DNA of 47,742 nt from Bacteroidaceae bacterium. Its GTDB lineage: Bacteria; Bacteroidota; Bacteroidia; Bacteroidales; Bacteroidaceae. Below the pieces are notes generated by a model, which was given only the letters and a program-made list of their open reading frames with translations, was not told where the DNA came from and made no database searches. Below are positions 1 to 8,613 of this stretch, piece by piece (position 1 is the stretch's first letter; each line of letters starts with the position of its first letter). The stretch covers positions 1 through 47,742 of the forward strand of contig JAFWXX010000016.1 in NCBI GenBank assembly GCA_017522915.1, given 5' to 3'. Made by a program: the position numbers and the translations under genes.

Positions 1-105
1 AAAAACAGCCATCGGTGTTGTACTGCTTGTCTGTATGGAATGTTTTCAAGGATCATCGTGCTTGACCAGGAACTGCACCGTGGTGTTCGTTCCCGAAAGC
101 GAGTG

Positions 106-136
106 CAAAGGTAGAGCTTTTTTTTGAGCTGGCAAA
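106..136 (-). promoter_or_regulatory. Minus-strand promoter pointing off the left edge
   Basis: Read on the minus strand, TTTG (136-133), 19 bases, then TACCTTTG (113-106) match the Bacteroidetes consensus exactly. The transcript would leave the window at position 1. No coding start is recognisable in the remaining 100 bases, so the gene it serves is unknown. The rest of 1-364 shows no convincing gene. Confidence 0.6.
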
Positions 137-364
137 TTATTCGAGGAGAAATTTTCTACATTTTAAAAGTTTTTTCACATGCAAGAGAAATATGTAATCA
201 TTTTTGATAAGTTTTATTCATTTATCAAATATTTTAAAGAAAAAAGAAGATAGGAGGGCTAAAAAGGCGAAAGACCTAAAAGAAAGGAAGGCGGCAGGGG
301 CAAAGCCAATGAAGCAACCGAAGAGGCTAACAATTCCTTTGTTTATAAAAGTAGGCTGTTTTGC

Positions 365-395
365 TTTGTGCAACGGCAGGTTTGCCGTATCTTTA
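365..395 (+). promoter_or_regulatory. Promoter of dnaG
   Basis: TTTG at 365-368, a 19-base spacer, then TATCTTTA at 388-395 fit the Bacteroidetes -33/-7 pattern. Transcription would start about 400, just before the ATG at 420. This supports 420 as the dnaG start and argues against the longer open frame that begins at 204. Confidence 0.65.
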
Positions 396-419
396 CACTG
401 GATATATATAAATAAGGTA

Positions 420-2435
420 ATGATTGACAGGAGAACCATAGAGCAGATAATGGACGCCGCCAAGGTGGAAGAGGTGGTAGGAGACTTTGTCGCACTGCGA
501 AAGAGGGGTGTGAACATGATTGGACTATGCCCGTTCCACAATGAGAAGACCCCATCGTTTACGGTATCTCCGTCGAAGAACCTCTGGAAATGCTTCGGAT
601 GCGGAAAGGGCGGCAAGCCGGTACACTTCATCATGGAGCATGAACAGATGAGCTACCCCGACGCGCTGAGGTGGCTTGCCAAGAAATACCATATAGAGAT
701 TAAGGAAAGGGAGCTCACCGATGAGGAGAAACGGGAAGAGAGCATACGCGAGAGCCTTTTCGTGATTAACCAGTATGCGTTGCAGTACTTCAACGAGACT
801 CTGCATGAGAGCGAAGAGGGAAAGGCTATCGGACTTAATTACTTCCGTCACCGCGGACTGCGCGACGAGACAATAAGGAAGTTCTGCCTGGGCTACTCGC
901 CCGAAAGGCGCGATTCGTTTGCTAAGACAGCAACGGCTGCAGGATATAACCCGGAGCTGATTGCCAAGACCGGTGTATGCTACAGCACCGAGGACGGGAG
1001 GCTGCAGGACCGCTTCTGGGGGCGCGTGATATTCCCGGTACATACCATTTCGGGCAAAGTGGTTGCATTCGGAGGCCGCGTGCTGCAGACAAATGCCAAA
1101 GCTGCAAAATATGTAAACTCTCCGGAGAGCGAGATATACCACAAGAGCGACCATCTCTACGGGCTCTATTTTGCGAAGCAGGCAATAATGCAGAAGGACC
1201 GATGCATATTGGTGGAGGGCTATTTAGATGTGATTTCGATGTACCAGGCCGGGATACAAAATGTGGTTGCATCATCGGGCACATCGCTCACTACCGGGCA
1301 GATAAGGCTCATACACCGCTTCACCAATAATGTGACATTGCTGTACGACGGTGACAAGGCGGGAATAAAGGCCTCGATAAGAGGTATCGACATGCTGCTC
1401 GAAGAGGGCATGAACATAAACGTGGTGCTTCTTCCCGAAGGAGAGGACCCGGACAGCTACGCACAGAGTCACTCGACAGAAGAGGTCGAGCAGTACATAG
1501 AGCGCAACAAGGTCGATTTCATACGCTTCAAGACTAACCTGCTCATGGACGAAGTGGGCGACGACCCTATCAAACGCGCAGGGCTTGTAGGGGATGTTGT
1601 CAAGAGCATTGCTGTAGTGCCGAACGAGATTCTCAGAAGCGAATACATAAAGAAGTGCAGCGACATGCTTAAGGTGAGCGAACAGTTGCTAGTGAAGGAG
1701 ACTGCAAAAATCCGCATGAAACGCGCCGAGGAGCAGCAGAAACAACGCTTCGGGGCCGAGAAGGATGAGGAAGCCGGCAGCGGACAGGACTTGGCGGAAG
1801 AGAGCCCTGCTGTTGACGAGTTCCAGCAGAACATTATAGACAGCTACAGCAACAAGCCGCTATACCATAAGGAGAAGGCGATTATACAATTCATGCTGAA
1901 GAATGGCAGCAAGCTGCTGCAGGTTCCCGAAAACAGTGCCGGCAACACTCCGGCATTCACCGAGAGCGTCATTTCGCACTTGTACTACTCATTCAAGGAT
2001 GACGGGATTGAGCTAACACATCCTATATATAAAAAGGTATTCGAGGAGGCAAGCGAGCATGCCAACGACCTATCGTTCGACCCGGAGAACCACTTTATGG
2101 CGCACCCGGATTCCGAAATTTCGCGCCTGACAGCAGAGCTGTGCGGCGAAAAATATTTGCTGAGCAAGTTCTTCAGCGAGCAGAAAAGCGACGAAAGGAA
2201 CGAGATGGCTGTACTGTTCGAACAGACGACACGTCTTTCTATAGCATACAAGCTGAGCATTGTCGATGAAATGCTCAAAGAGACAATGGACAAGCTGAAA
2301 GACCCGTCAACAACAGCCGACCCTGCTGCACTGCAAGAAGCAATGGAGGACTTCAAGTTCCTGAAAGAGACACAGGCAGCACTGAACAATGTGCTGCGCG
2401 GATATGGATTCGGTAACGTTGCATTGAATGTTTAG
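420..2435 (+). CDS. dnaG: DNA primase DnaG
   Basis: DnaG makes the short RNA primers for chromosome replication and works with the replicative helicase. The 671-residue protein has the CHC2 zinc finger near residues 36-62 (CPFH followed by CFGC). The TOPRIM catalytic core follows, with VEGYLD near residue 265 and YDGDKAG near residue 308 as the acidic metal-binding motifs. A lower-complexity linker (EEQQKQRFGAEKDEEAG) precedes the C-terminal helicase-binding region. The frame is open upstream to 204, but that part is Lys/Arg-rich and unlike primases. A promoter ends at 395, so I use the ATG at 420, where MIDRRTIEQI begins the conserved sequence. It appears to be transcribed alone. Confidence 0.97.
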   Translation: MIDRRTIEQIMDAAKVEEVVGDFVALRKRGVNMIGLCPFHNEKTPSFTVSPSKNLWKCFGCGKGGKPVHFIMEHEQMSYPDALRWLAKKYHIEIKERELTDEEKREESIRESLFVINQYALQYFNETLHESEEGKAIGLNYFRHRGLRDETIRKFCLGYSPERRDSFAKTATAAGYNPELIAKTGVCYSTEDGRLQDRFWGRVIFPVHTISGKVVAFGGRVLQTNAKAAKYVNSPESEIYHKSDHLYGLYFAKQAIMQKDRCILVEGYLDVISMYQAGIQNVVASSGTSLTTGQIRLIHRFTNNVTLLYDGDKAGIKASIRGIDMLLEEGMNINVVLLPEGEDPDSYAQSHSTEEVEQYIERNKVDFIRFKTNLLMDEVGDDPIKRAGLVGDVVKSIAVVPNEILRSEYIKKCSDMLKVSEQLLVKETAKIRMKRAEEQQKQRFGAEKDEEAGSGQDLAEESPAVDEFQQNIIDSYSNKPLYHKEKAIIQFMLKNGSKLLQVPENSAGNTPAFTESVISHLYYSFKDDGIELTHPIYKKVFEEASEHANDLSFDPENHFMAHPDSEISRLTAELCGEKYLLSKFFSEQKSDERNEMAVLFEQTTRLSIAYKLSIVDEMLKETMDKLKDPSTTADPAALQEAMEDFKFLKETQAALNNVLRGYGFGNVALNV

Positions 2436-2444
2436 TTACTAAAC

Positions 2445-2586
2445 ATCGACAAGGTTTGTAGCAAAAGGTCGCAGGCAGCGCGGAAGAATGTCGCGCCCTG
2501 CGGGTTGCGAAAAACAAACCTTGTCAATGTCAGTATTTAAAAGCCGAAAAGGTCGCACGAAGCATTGGCGAAGCTTATGCCGTGCG
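2445..2586. repeat. Palindromic intergenic element (two nested hairpins)
   Basis: Perfect 12-bp arms at 2448-2459 and 2514-2525 (GACAAGGTTTGT and its complement) enclose a GC-rich inner hairpin (GCAGG-CA-GCGCG pairing with CGCGCCCTGC). A second hairpin follows, with CGCACG at 2554-2559 pairing with CGTGCG at 2581-2586. Both hairpins contain AAGGTCGCA. The element fills most of the 237-bp gap between dnaG and the glycosyltransferase. It could be a REP-like dispersed repeat or a structured transcript end. There is no T-tract of a classical terminator. Confidence 0.6.
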
Positions 2587-2672
2587 GGATTAATAAGGAA
2601 GAAACCGGGAAATCTGCACATTACACCATATATTCAGAAAACAAATGCCAGTTCAATACAAAATAAGGATGT

Positions 2673-3644
2673 ATGAAAGTATTAGAGAGATTTAAACAAG
2701 GTGGTGGGTTCAGATTAGCAAAAACCTATTTTCGAATGGGCCTACTGTCCAACCTGCTGAAAGCAGGTTTCTACGTCCTGGTAAAGGGCAAGAGTTATCA
2801 AAGCCAATATAGCATACTGGCCAAGAAGGTTAAACCGCTGCTGGCAAAAGAGTTCAACAGCGTTCTTGTTGAAAATGACAAGCTGATAAAGGAGCTGAGA
2901 CCAAAGAAGGAGCTTAATAAGGAAAACAGCAAATACGTATGGTTCTGTTGGCTGCAGGGAATAGACAATGCGCCAAAGATAGTAAAATCATGTCTTGAAT
3001 CCCAGAAAAAGTGGTTAAAGGACAGGATCATTATAACCATTACCGCAGAAAACTACGCGGAATACATCACACTTCCCGAATTCATAAAAGAAAAACATGA
3101 CAAAGGCATAATCCCTAACGCCATGTTCTCAGACCTTATCAGGCTTGAGCTATTAATAAGGTATGGCGGCACATGGATTGATTCAACCGTAATGATAACT
3201 GGCAACAACTATCCAAAAGAGATACTCGACTGCACCATATTTATGCCTCAGTATATTAATCACAATGGAACAAGGGTGGGAATCTCGAATTGGATGATAA
3301 CGGCAACCAGAGACAATCATTTACTGATTCTTCTTAGAGAAATGCTGTTAGAATACTGGAGAAGATATGACTGCGTGGTATACTATTATATCTTTCACTT
3401 CTTTTTCGGCATGATTGAATGCAAATACCCCAATGAACTCAAGACAATGCCGCAGCTCAACAGTTTTCTTTGCATAGAACTCCTAAACCACTTGGGAGAA
3501 CATGACAAAACGGGCAAATTAGAGCGCTTCCTATCAAAGGTTTCCATTCACAAGCTGAGCTATAGGCTCTGCGAAGAAGTGGTGAGGGATGAGAAAAATG
3601 TACTGCACGACTTGTTAAGACTGGTAAGCGGCAGCAATATATGA
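2673..3644 (+). CDS. Capsular polysaccharide synthesis glycosyltransferase
   Basis: A 323-residue protein of the capsular polysaccharide synthesis family (Caps_synth, related to GT32-type transferases). It would transfer a sugar from a nucleotide donor to a surface glycan at the inner face of the membrane. The recognisable parts are the N-terminal strand with KYVWFCWLQG near residues 87-96, the segment NAMFSDLIRLELLIRYGG near residues 148-166, and WIDSTV, which is the usual acidic donor/metal site of this family. No signal peptide is evident. It stands alone between dnaG and a convergent operon, not in a capsule cluster, so its acceptor cannot be guessed. The ATG at 2673 is the only good start at the conserved N-terminus. 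Confidence 0.82.
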   Translation: MKVLERFKQGGGFRLAKTYFRMGLLSNLLKAGFYVLVKGKSYQSQYSILAKKVKPLLAKEFNSVLVENDKLIKELRPKKELNKENSKYVWFCWLQGIDNAPKIVKSCLESQKKWLKDRIIITITAENYAEYITLPEFIKEKHDKGIIPNAMFSDLIRLELLIRYGGTWIDSTVMITGNNYPKEILDCTIFMPQYINHNGTRVGISNWMITATRDNHLLILLREMLLEYWRRYDCVVYYYIFHFFFGMIECKYPNELKTMPQLNSFLCIELLNHLGEHDKTGKLERFLSKVSIHKLSYRLCEEVVRDEKNVLHDLLRLVSGSNI

Positions 3645-3649
3645 CAAAT

Positions 3650-3675
3650 AGGTTGCACCGCTTTGGGTGCAACCT
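3650..3675. terminator. Terminator between convergent genes
   Basis: AGGTTGCACC (3650-3659) pairs perfectly with GGTGCAACCT (3666-3675) across a 6-base loop. A pyrimidine- and T-rich stretch follows on the plus strand. It lies six bases after the glycosyltransferase stop and downstream of folE on the other strand. Confidence 0.8.
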
Positions 3676-3729
3676 GCCTTATTTTCTTATTCTTTTCGTT
3701 TTCCGTTTTTCGTTTTCCGTTTCAAAACA

Positions 3730-4308
3730 TCACCTGTTCCTAAGCAGGTTCATGAATTCTTCGCGGGTCTTTGCCTGGTTGAAGGCTCCGCAGAAATCGG
3801 ATGTAGTGGTAACGGAGTTCTGCTTCTTGACCCCACGCATCTGCATGCATAGGTGCTGCGCCTCAACGACAACCATCACACCCAACGGGTTGAGTGTCTT
3901 CTGAATACACTCCTTTATCTGCAATGTCATTCTCTCCTGCACCTGAAGACGGCGTGAATAGACTTCTACAACACGGGCAATCTTGCTCAGGCCTGTTATG
4001 TAGCCATTAGGGATATATGCGACATGCACCTTTCCGAAGAAAGGCAGTATATGATGTTCGCACAACGAATAGAAATCAATATCCTTGACTATTACCATCT
4101 GGCTATAGTCTTCCTTGAACATCGCTCCACGCAAGATTGCCTCCGGGTCTTCGTCATAACCCGATGTGGTGTCGAGTATTGCGCGTGCCACACGCTCAGG
4201 GGTTTTGAGAAGCCCCTCTCGCCCGGTATCCTCACCGATGAGACCGAGCATCCGCGAACAGCACTCCTTAAGTCCTTCTATACGTTTATCCCTCTCTTCC
4301 TGTTCCAT
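3730..4308 (-). CDS. folE: GTP cyclohydrolase I
   Basis: FolE converts GTP to 7,8-dihydroneopterin triphosphate, the first step of folate (and often queuosine) synthesis. The 192-residue length is normal for the core enzyme. Zinc-binding residues are visible as C83, H86 (in LCEHHILPF) and C154 (in QHLCMQMRG). The conserved RLQVQERMT and the substrate-binding [15 protein letters not shown] are present. It is the last gene of a minus-strand operon, eight bases after the SPOR protein, and transcription would end at the hairpin near 3650. folK and queA occur elsewhere in this window, so folate and queuosine steps are scattered over nearby operons. Confidence 0.97.
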   Translation of the reverse strand: MEQEERDKRIEGLKECCSRMLGLIGEDTGREGLLKTPERVARAILDTTSGYDEDPEAILRGAMFKEDYSQMVIVKDIDFYSLCEHHILPFFGKVHVAYIPNGYITGLSKIARVVEVYSRRLQVQERMTLQIKECIQKTLNPLGVMVVVEAQHLCMQMRGVKKQNSVTTTSDFCGAFNQAKTREEFMNLLRNR

Positions 4309-4316
4309 TGACTAAA

Positions 4317-4754
4317 CTAATAAGGCAGGTTAATTACACAGCGTTTTACAGATATTTCCTTGAATTTCTTGGTTCCCTTAAGCCTGTACATGACAGCCTC
4401 GGCCTCCTCACGCGTGCGGTAATCGCCGTAAAGACACGAACGCACCGGTGACTCGAACACCACATATACCCCGGCACCGGGGAAGTTCTCGCGCATGAAC
4501 CTTGCCATATTATTGGCCTCATTGCGCGCCTGGGCAGAATTGTTGCCCGAATAGACCATTACACGGTAACCCTCGACACGGGCAGGCTTGCCGTTGGCAG
4601 AGCCCATAAGAGCAGCAAGCTTTGCGGGTTGGTTGACCACGACACGGCCTTCGCCGGAGACCTCACGCTCCAACTCTTGTACAATGTTGCTCTGTGCCCC
4701 TGCAAAGAGGGCACAGAACAGCATCGATACAATCAGAAGATATCTTTTCATCAT
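4317..4754 (-). CDS. Secreted SPOR-domain protein
   Basis: A 145-residue exported protein. Residues 1-20 ([20 protein letters not shown]) are a typical signal peptide cleaved before Q. The C-terminal two thirds match the SPOR fold: GYRVMVYSGNN, a helix with ARNEANNMARFMRENFP, then VYVVFESPVRSCLYGDYRTREEAEAVMYRLK. SPOR domains bind denuded peptidoglycan at division sites, so a periplasmic cell-wall role is likely. The ATG overlaps the tpiA stop (TAATG), indicating translational coupling. Confidence 0.85.
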   Translation of the reverse strand: MMKRYLLIVSMLFCALFAGAQSNIVQELEREVSGEGRVVVNQPAKLAALMGSANGKPARVEGYRVMVYSGNNSAQARNEANNMARFMRENFPGAGVYVVFESPVRSCLYGDYRTREEAEAVMYRLKGTKKFKEISVKRCVINLPY

Positions 4755-5512
4755 TACTTGAATGCGTCGATGATACCTTTGAAATCGGCAACCTTGAGAG
4801 CTGCACCGCCGATAAGACCACCATCTACGTTAGGATTAGCAAAAAGTTCCTTTGCATTGCTTGGCTTGCAACTTCCGCCGTAAAGGATTGATGTATTCTC
4901 GGCTACCTCATTGCCATACTTCTCGGCAATAGTAGAACGGATGTAGGCGTGAATCTCCTCAGCCTGCTCAGGAGTAGCTGTCAAGCCTGTACCGATAGCC
5001 CAAACCGGCTCGTACGCAAGGATAATCTTTGAGAAGTCCTCGGCAGAAAGGTCGTAGAGTGAGCCTGCAAGCTGCTCGAAGACAACCTGGTTCTGAATAC
5101 CCTGGTTGCGCTCCTCAAGAACCTCACCGATACAGAAGATAGGAGTAAGGCCGTTTGCAAGGGCAAGCTGCACCTTCTCTTTGAGAATCTCAGCAGTCTC
5201 GCCATAATAGGCACGACGCTCTGAGTGACCGAGGATTACATACTTTGCACCTGTTGAAGCTACCATAGCGGCAGAAACCTCACCGGTATATGCACCTGAA
5301 ACCTTATCGGCACAGTTCTCTGCACCGACACCGATAACAGCCTCATCAACGATTGGAGTTACCGATGCAAGGTGGATGAATGGAGTACAGATTACTACAT
5401 CGCAGTTTGGCTTGTCGGCTGCCAAAGCCTCGTTAAGCTCCTTAGCAAGAGCAATACCTTCCTGAAGATTCATGTTCATCTTCCAGTTACCTGCAACAAT
5501 GTTCTTTCTCAT
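4754..5512 (-). CDS. tpiA: Triosephosphate isomerase
   Basis: Interconverts dihydroxyacetone phosphate and glyceraldehyde 3-phosphate in glycolysis and gluconeogenesis. The 252-residue TIM barrel has every catalytic residue: K11 in AGNWKMN, H96 in ILGHSERR, and the general base E168 in [11 protein letters not shown]. The phosphate-binding GGLIGGAAL is near the C-terminus. It lies in the middle of the minus-strand operon, 34 bases after the DoxX-like gene and overlapping the SPOR gene by one base. Confidence 0.98.
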   Translation of the reverse strand: MRKNIVAGNWKMNMNLQEGIALAKELNEALAADKPNCDVVICTPFIHLASVTPIVDEAVIGVGAENCADKVSGAYTGEVSAAMVASTGAKYVILGHSERRAYYGETAEILKEKVQLALANGLTPIFCIGEVLEERNQGIQNQVVFEQLAGSLYDLSAEDFSKIILAYEPVWAIGTGLTATPEQAEEIHAYIRSTIAEKYGNEVAENTSILYGGSCKPSNAKELFANPNVDGGLIGGAALKVADFKGIIDAFK

Positions 5513-5546
5513 TTCTTTAAATGTTTAATGGTTTATATTAAGTGTA

Positions 5547-6872
5547 TCAATTGTTATTCACGTTATCACTGCCCTGCTCCTGGGATGCAGCATCGGGCAT
5601 AGGCTTTTCACTCTGTCCTTTCCGGCGGAACGCAAGTGCATCGCCTGCAGCAATGAGCAGAAGCGGAACGGCAAGGAACAGGAGCCAGAAACGAAGACCC
5701 CTCACTCTTGTAAAGAGAGTTGAGACCTTATCGGGCATCCTTGTCGGAGATGCCGGCAGCAGTTCGATATCGGGTATATCGGCCGAATCCCATTTCCCCA
5801 CGACCACACCGTTCTTCAGCAGCAGAAGGCCCGGATTGGCACGTACCATAGTGCGCAGCATAGAGGCATCGGCCCAATAAATGGGATATTCAGCACCGGT
5901 ACGTCTGCGCCATAGGGCTATCGCTTCCTCTTCGGAAGATGTGGCCGCATAGAAAGGCACAGAGTTCTCAAGGCAATAGTCGTAAAGGTCGTTTATCTTA
6001 TCTACCCTGCTCACAGAGGCCTTCTCGACCTCTTCTATAGCCAGAATGCACACATAGCCGGTGTCGGCGAGCACATCCTCGGCAATATCGTAGTCCTCGT
6101 CCCAATCAACAATCGAGAAATCGCTTATCAGAGGCTTCTCGCCCTTAGTGACAAGCTCTGAACGGCTCTCGACGAAGAGCCATGACGAATCGGGAATATT
6201 ATCTTCGGAAAATTCGCGTCTCTCTCCATCCTTTTCATATACCGAGACAACCTCGTATGTATCGTACGACGCCTGCACCATGCCACGCAAGTCATTACCT
6301 ACTGCATAAGGACGGAAATCGACCACCGGCAGATGCGACAGCGACACTCCCTCCAGCACAGCTATGTAGAATATTGAGAATATCACCGCCATCCAACGGC
6401 TCTTTGAGCTTATATTGTACACAAAGCGGCGGCGGCCAAGGAAAACGGCTACTGCGAGCATAAGCAGAAAGAGGTTCTTCAGGAAAGTCTCGGTATTGGT
6501 CAGCGTGACCGCATCTCCGAAACAGCCGCAGTCATCTACCGGGCCGGCTATGGCTATGTACAGGGTAAACGGAGTAAAGAAGAGGAACATCAGCAGCACA
6601 AAGACCGCCAACGGCTTGCGATATACCCCCAGAAGCAGGAATGTTCCGGCAAGGAACTCCAGCGCAGCCTGAAGAATGGCAAAGAAGAGCATCCAGTCAT
6701 CTGAGAGGATATCGGCCGAGAATGCCGAAGCATACTCCTGAAGCTTGTACATGGCACCCATGGGATCGACAGCCTTCACGAAGCCCGATACCATAAGCAC
6801 TATTGCCAGGACAAAACGGCTGATGTTTGTCAGCAAAGTGTATATTTTGCCATTCTTAACCTGCAAGCCCAT
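5547..6872 (-). CDS. DoxX/MauE-like membrane protein with thioredoxin-like C-terminus (BT_3928-type family)
   Basis: A 441-residue inner-membrane protein widespread in Bacteroidetes. The N-terminal 150 residues form a four-helix DoxX/MauE-type domain containing the Cys pair DDCGCFGDAVTLTNTETF typical of this family. Another helix follows near residues 160-180. The region around residues 230-390 looks like a thioredoxin fold without an active-site CxxC, ending in NPGLLLLKNGVVVGKW. A last helix near residues 390-415 and a charged tail finish the protein. A redox or thiol-related envelope role is likely but unproven. It overlaps the DUF1599 gene by 17 bases and precedes tpiA, an arrangement I associate with Bacteroidales. 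Confidence 0.85.
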   Translation of the reverse strand: MGLQVKNGKIYTLLTNISRFVLAIVLMVSGFVKAVDPMGAMYKLQEYASAFSADILSDDWMLFFAILQAALEFLAGTFLLLGVYRKPLAVFVLLMFLFFTPFTLYIAIAGPVDDCGCFGDAVTLTNTETFLKNLFLLMLAVAVFLGRRRFVYNISSKSRWMAVIFSIFYIAVLEGVSLSHLPVVDFRPYAVGNDLRGMVQASYDTYEVVSVYEKDGERREFSEDNIPDSSWLFVESRSELVTKGEKPLISDFSIVDWDEDYDIAEDVLADTGYVCILAIEEVEKASVSRVDKINDLYDYCLENSVPFYAATSSEEEAIALWRRRTGAEYPIYWADASMLRTMVRANPGLLLLKNGVVVGKWDSADIPDIELLPASPTRMPDKVSTLFTRVRGLRFWLLFLAVPLLLIAAGDALAFRRKGQSEKPMPDAASQEQGSDNVNNN

Positions 6873-7401
6873 TCTTTATCAAACCGAATACCGCATAGTT
6901 TATCATATCCATGTAGTTGGCATCGACACCCTCCGAAACCTTGGTCTCTCCGCGCAACTCCTCAATCTGCTTTGTGCGCCATATCTTTGTGAGGATAAGG
7001 TCGGTATATGATGTCGTGCGCATTCCGCGCCATGCCTCGTTGTAGTCGTGGTTCTTCTTTTTCATCAGTTCAAGAGTAACCTTTGCCTTCTCGTCATAGA
7101 GCGCGAGTGCGGCATCGGCTGTAAGGTCGCAGTTGTCGGCATAGCCGAGGTCGAGCTGCACCAATGATATAAGGCCGTAGTTCACAATGCCTATCAGCTC
7201 GGAGTTTATATCCTCGCCCACAAGGTTCTCGGCACCGGTCTCAAGAGTGCGTATTCTCTTTGCCTTGATGAATATCTGGTCGGTGAGCGATTCGGGACGC
7301 ATAATGCGCCACGAAGCACCGTAGTCGTAGAGTTTCTTGCTGAAAAGTTCGCGGCACACAGCCAGCACCTTCTCGAATTGCCTGTTAGTATCGTTTGCCA
7401 T
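6856..7401 (-). CDS. DUF1599 family protein
   Basis: A 181-residue cytoplasmic protein matching DUF1599, which has an internal duplication. Two similar halves are visible: KKLYDYGASWRIMRPESLTDQIFIKAKRI near residues 22-50 and KKNHDYNEAWRGMRTTSYTDLILTKIWR near residues 114-141. The paired K-x-x-D-Y-x-x-x-W-R-x-M-R motif suggests a nucleotide-binding or nucleotide-modification role, but none is established. It lies five bases after the upstream GT2 gene and overlaps the next by 17 bases, so it is co-transcribed with both. Confidence 0.85.
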   Translation of the reverse strand: MANDTNRQFEKVLAVCRELFSKKLYDYGASWRIMRPESLTDQIFIKAKRIRTLETGAENLVGEDINSELIGIVNYGLISLVQLDLGYADNCDLTADAALALYDEKAKVTLELMKKKNHDYNEAWRGMRTTSYTDLILTKIWRTKQIEELRGETKVSEGVDANYMDMINYAVFGLIKNGLAG

Positions 7402-7406
7402 AATGG

Positions 7407-8147
7407 TTACTGTTTGCGTTTAGGGTACTTGCGGAACCAGCTGCCCACCTTGAGCTTTACGACACCGAACAGAGCCTCGCTGAAGATTCCGCCACTCATC
7501 TTTGATGTTCCAAGAACACGGTTCACAAAGATTACAGGAACCTCCTTTATCCTGAAACCGCACTTGTATGCAGTGAACTTCATCTCTATCTGGAAGGCAT
7601 ATCCCTTGAAACGGACCTTGTCGAGCTCCATTGTCTCAAGCACCTCACGACGGTAGCAGTTGAAGCCGGCTGTGGTGTCGTGCACCGGAAGACGGGTGAT
7701 AAGCCGGACATACTTCGACGCGAAGTAGGACATGAGCACGCGGCCCATAGGCCAGTTCACCACATTAACGCCTGTCACATAACGGCTGCCTACTGAGAGG
7801 TCGTAACCCTCCTTTGCGCAGGCGTCGTAAAGACGCGGTACATCGTCGGGATTGTGGGAGAAATCGGCATCCATCTCAAAGATGTACTCATAGCCGGCCT
7901 CAAGTGCCCACTTGAAACCGGTGATATATGCCGTACCGAGACCCAGCTTGCCCGAACGCTCGATAATGTGCACCCTGCCCGGAAAAACCTCCATCATCTG
8001 CCTGACAATGGCAGCCGTGCCGTCGGGAGAGCCGTCGTCAACGACAAGCACATCGAAAGAGTGCTCAAGAGCCATGAGAGTACGTATCATACGCTCTATG
8101 TTCTCTTTCTCGTTGTATGTAGGGATAATAATTACACTGTCACTCAT
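7407..8147 (-). CDS. Polyprenol monophosphomannose synthase-like glycosyltransferase (GT2)
   Basis: A 246-residue GT2 enzyme of the dolichol-phosphate mannose synthase type. It transfers a sugar from a nucleotide donor to a polyprenyl phosphate carrier at the cytoplasmic membrane face. The motifs are IIIPTYNEKENIERMI at the N-terminus, VVDDGSPDGT for donor binding, and FEMDADFSHNPDD, which carries the DxD metal site. The C-terminus lacks the paired membrane helices of larger members, so this is the soluble single-domain form. I use the ATG at 8147. A TTG three codons upstream is a possible alternative. It is the first gene of the operon that runs to folE. Confidence 0.9.
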   Translation of the reverse strand: MSDSVIIIPTYNEKENIERMIRTLMALEHSFDVLVVDDGSPDGTAAIVRQMMEVFPGRVHIIERSGKLGLGTAYITGFKWALEAGYEYIFEMDADFSHNPDDVPRLYDACAKEGYDLSVGSRYVTGVNVVNWPMGRVLMSYFASKYVRLITRLPVHDTTAGFNCYRREVLETMELDKVRFKGYAFQIEMKFTAYKCGFRIKEVPVIFVNRVLGTSKMSGGIFSEALFGVVKLKVGSWFRKYPKRKQ

Positions 8148-8190
8148 CTCTTTCAAGAATTATGTGTGCCTTGCACACTGCAACAAGTTA

Positions 8191-8222
8191 CAAAGGTAAT
8201 CGAAAAATGAAAAGATTTCAAA
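8191..8222 (-). promoter_or_regulatory. Promoter of the GT2-DUF1599-DoxX-tpiA-SPOR-folE operon
   Basis: On the minus strand TTTG (8222-8219), a 20-base spacer, then TACCTTTG (8198-8191) match the Bacteroidetes consensus. It lies about 45 bases upstream of the first start codon. Confidence 0.75.
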
Positions 8223-8298
8223 ATATAAGTTCAAATATTAATTAAATAATATTTAACTTGAGTTCGATACAACAAATTATATTAAGATTCCGTGCGTT

Positions 8299-8474
8299 TG
8301 TCATCCCGAAACTTGTGTGAGGGATCTCTTATTTCGCAATATCTTGAGATTCATTGATAATGCTGCCCTGCTGTAACCCACGCGGCACAAACTTCGTCTG
8401 TGCTTCGCGTGACCATTTACTACCAGCATTATCTAAACCTGCGGCTTTCGTCGCTACGCTCTGCCGGAATGACA
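8299..8474. repeat. Palindromic intergenic element with TGTCAT...ATGACA ends
   Basis: The ends TGTCATCCCG (8299-8308) and CGGAATGACA (8465-8474) are inverted with one mismatch. Inside are perfect arms GATAATGCTG (8356-8365) and CAGCATTATC (8424-8433). Inside those lie CACGCG/CGCGTG and GCACA/TGTGC. The nested symmetry suggests a non-coding mobile or REP-type element or a structured RNA. It occupies much of the 466-bp gap between the divergent GT2 operon and miaB. No gene is visible in that gap. Confidence 0.6.
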
Positions 8475-8580
8475 AAACATAGTTTTGTTCTCGACGAATT
8501 TTGCAGTAAACCTCGAAGACACACAGCACTTGCTGTAAAAAATATTGAAGCAAACCTCATATTTCTTGCTCGTTTGTTCG

Positions 8581-8588
8581 TATCTTTG
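8581..8588 (+). promoter_or_regulatory. -7 box of miaB
   Basis: TATCTTTG fits TAnnTTTG exactly, 26 bases before the GTG start. There is no clear TTTG at the -33 position. Confidence 0.5.
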
Positions 8589-8613
8589 CATAAACTTTAC
8601 AAAGTAAAAGAAA

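Noticed and set aside
204..419. N-terminal extension of the dnaG frame
   Set aside because: It is Lys/Arg-rich, unlike primases, and a good promoter at 365-395 lies inside it.
2488..2676. 62-codon open frame before the glycosyltransferase
   Set aside because: It lies entirely in the palindromic element, has no recognisable content and no start signals.
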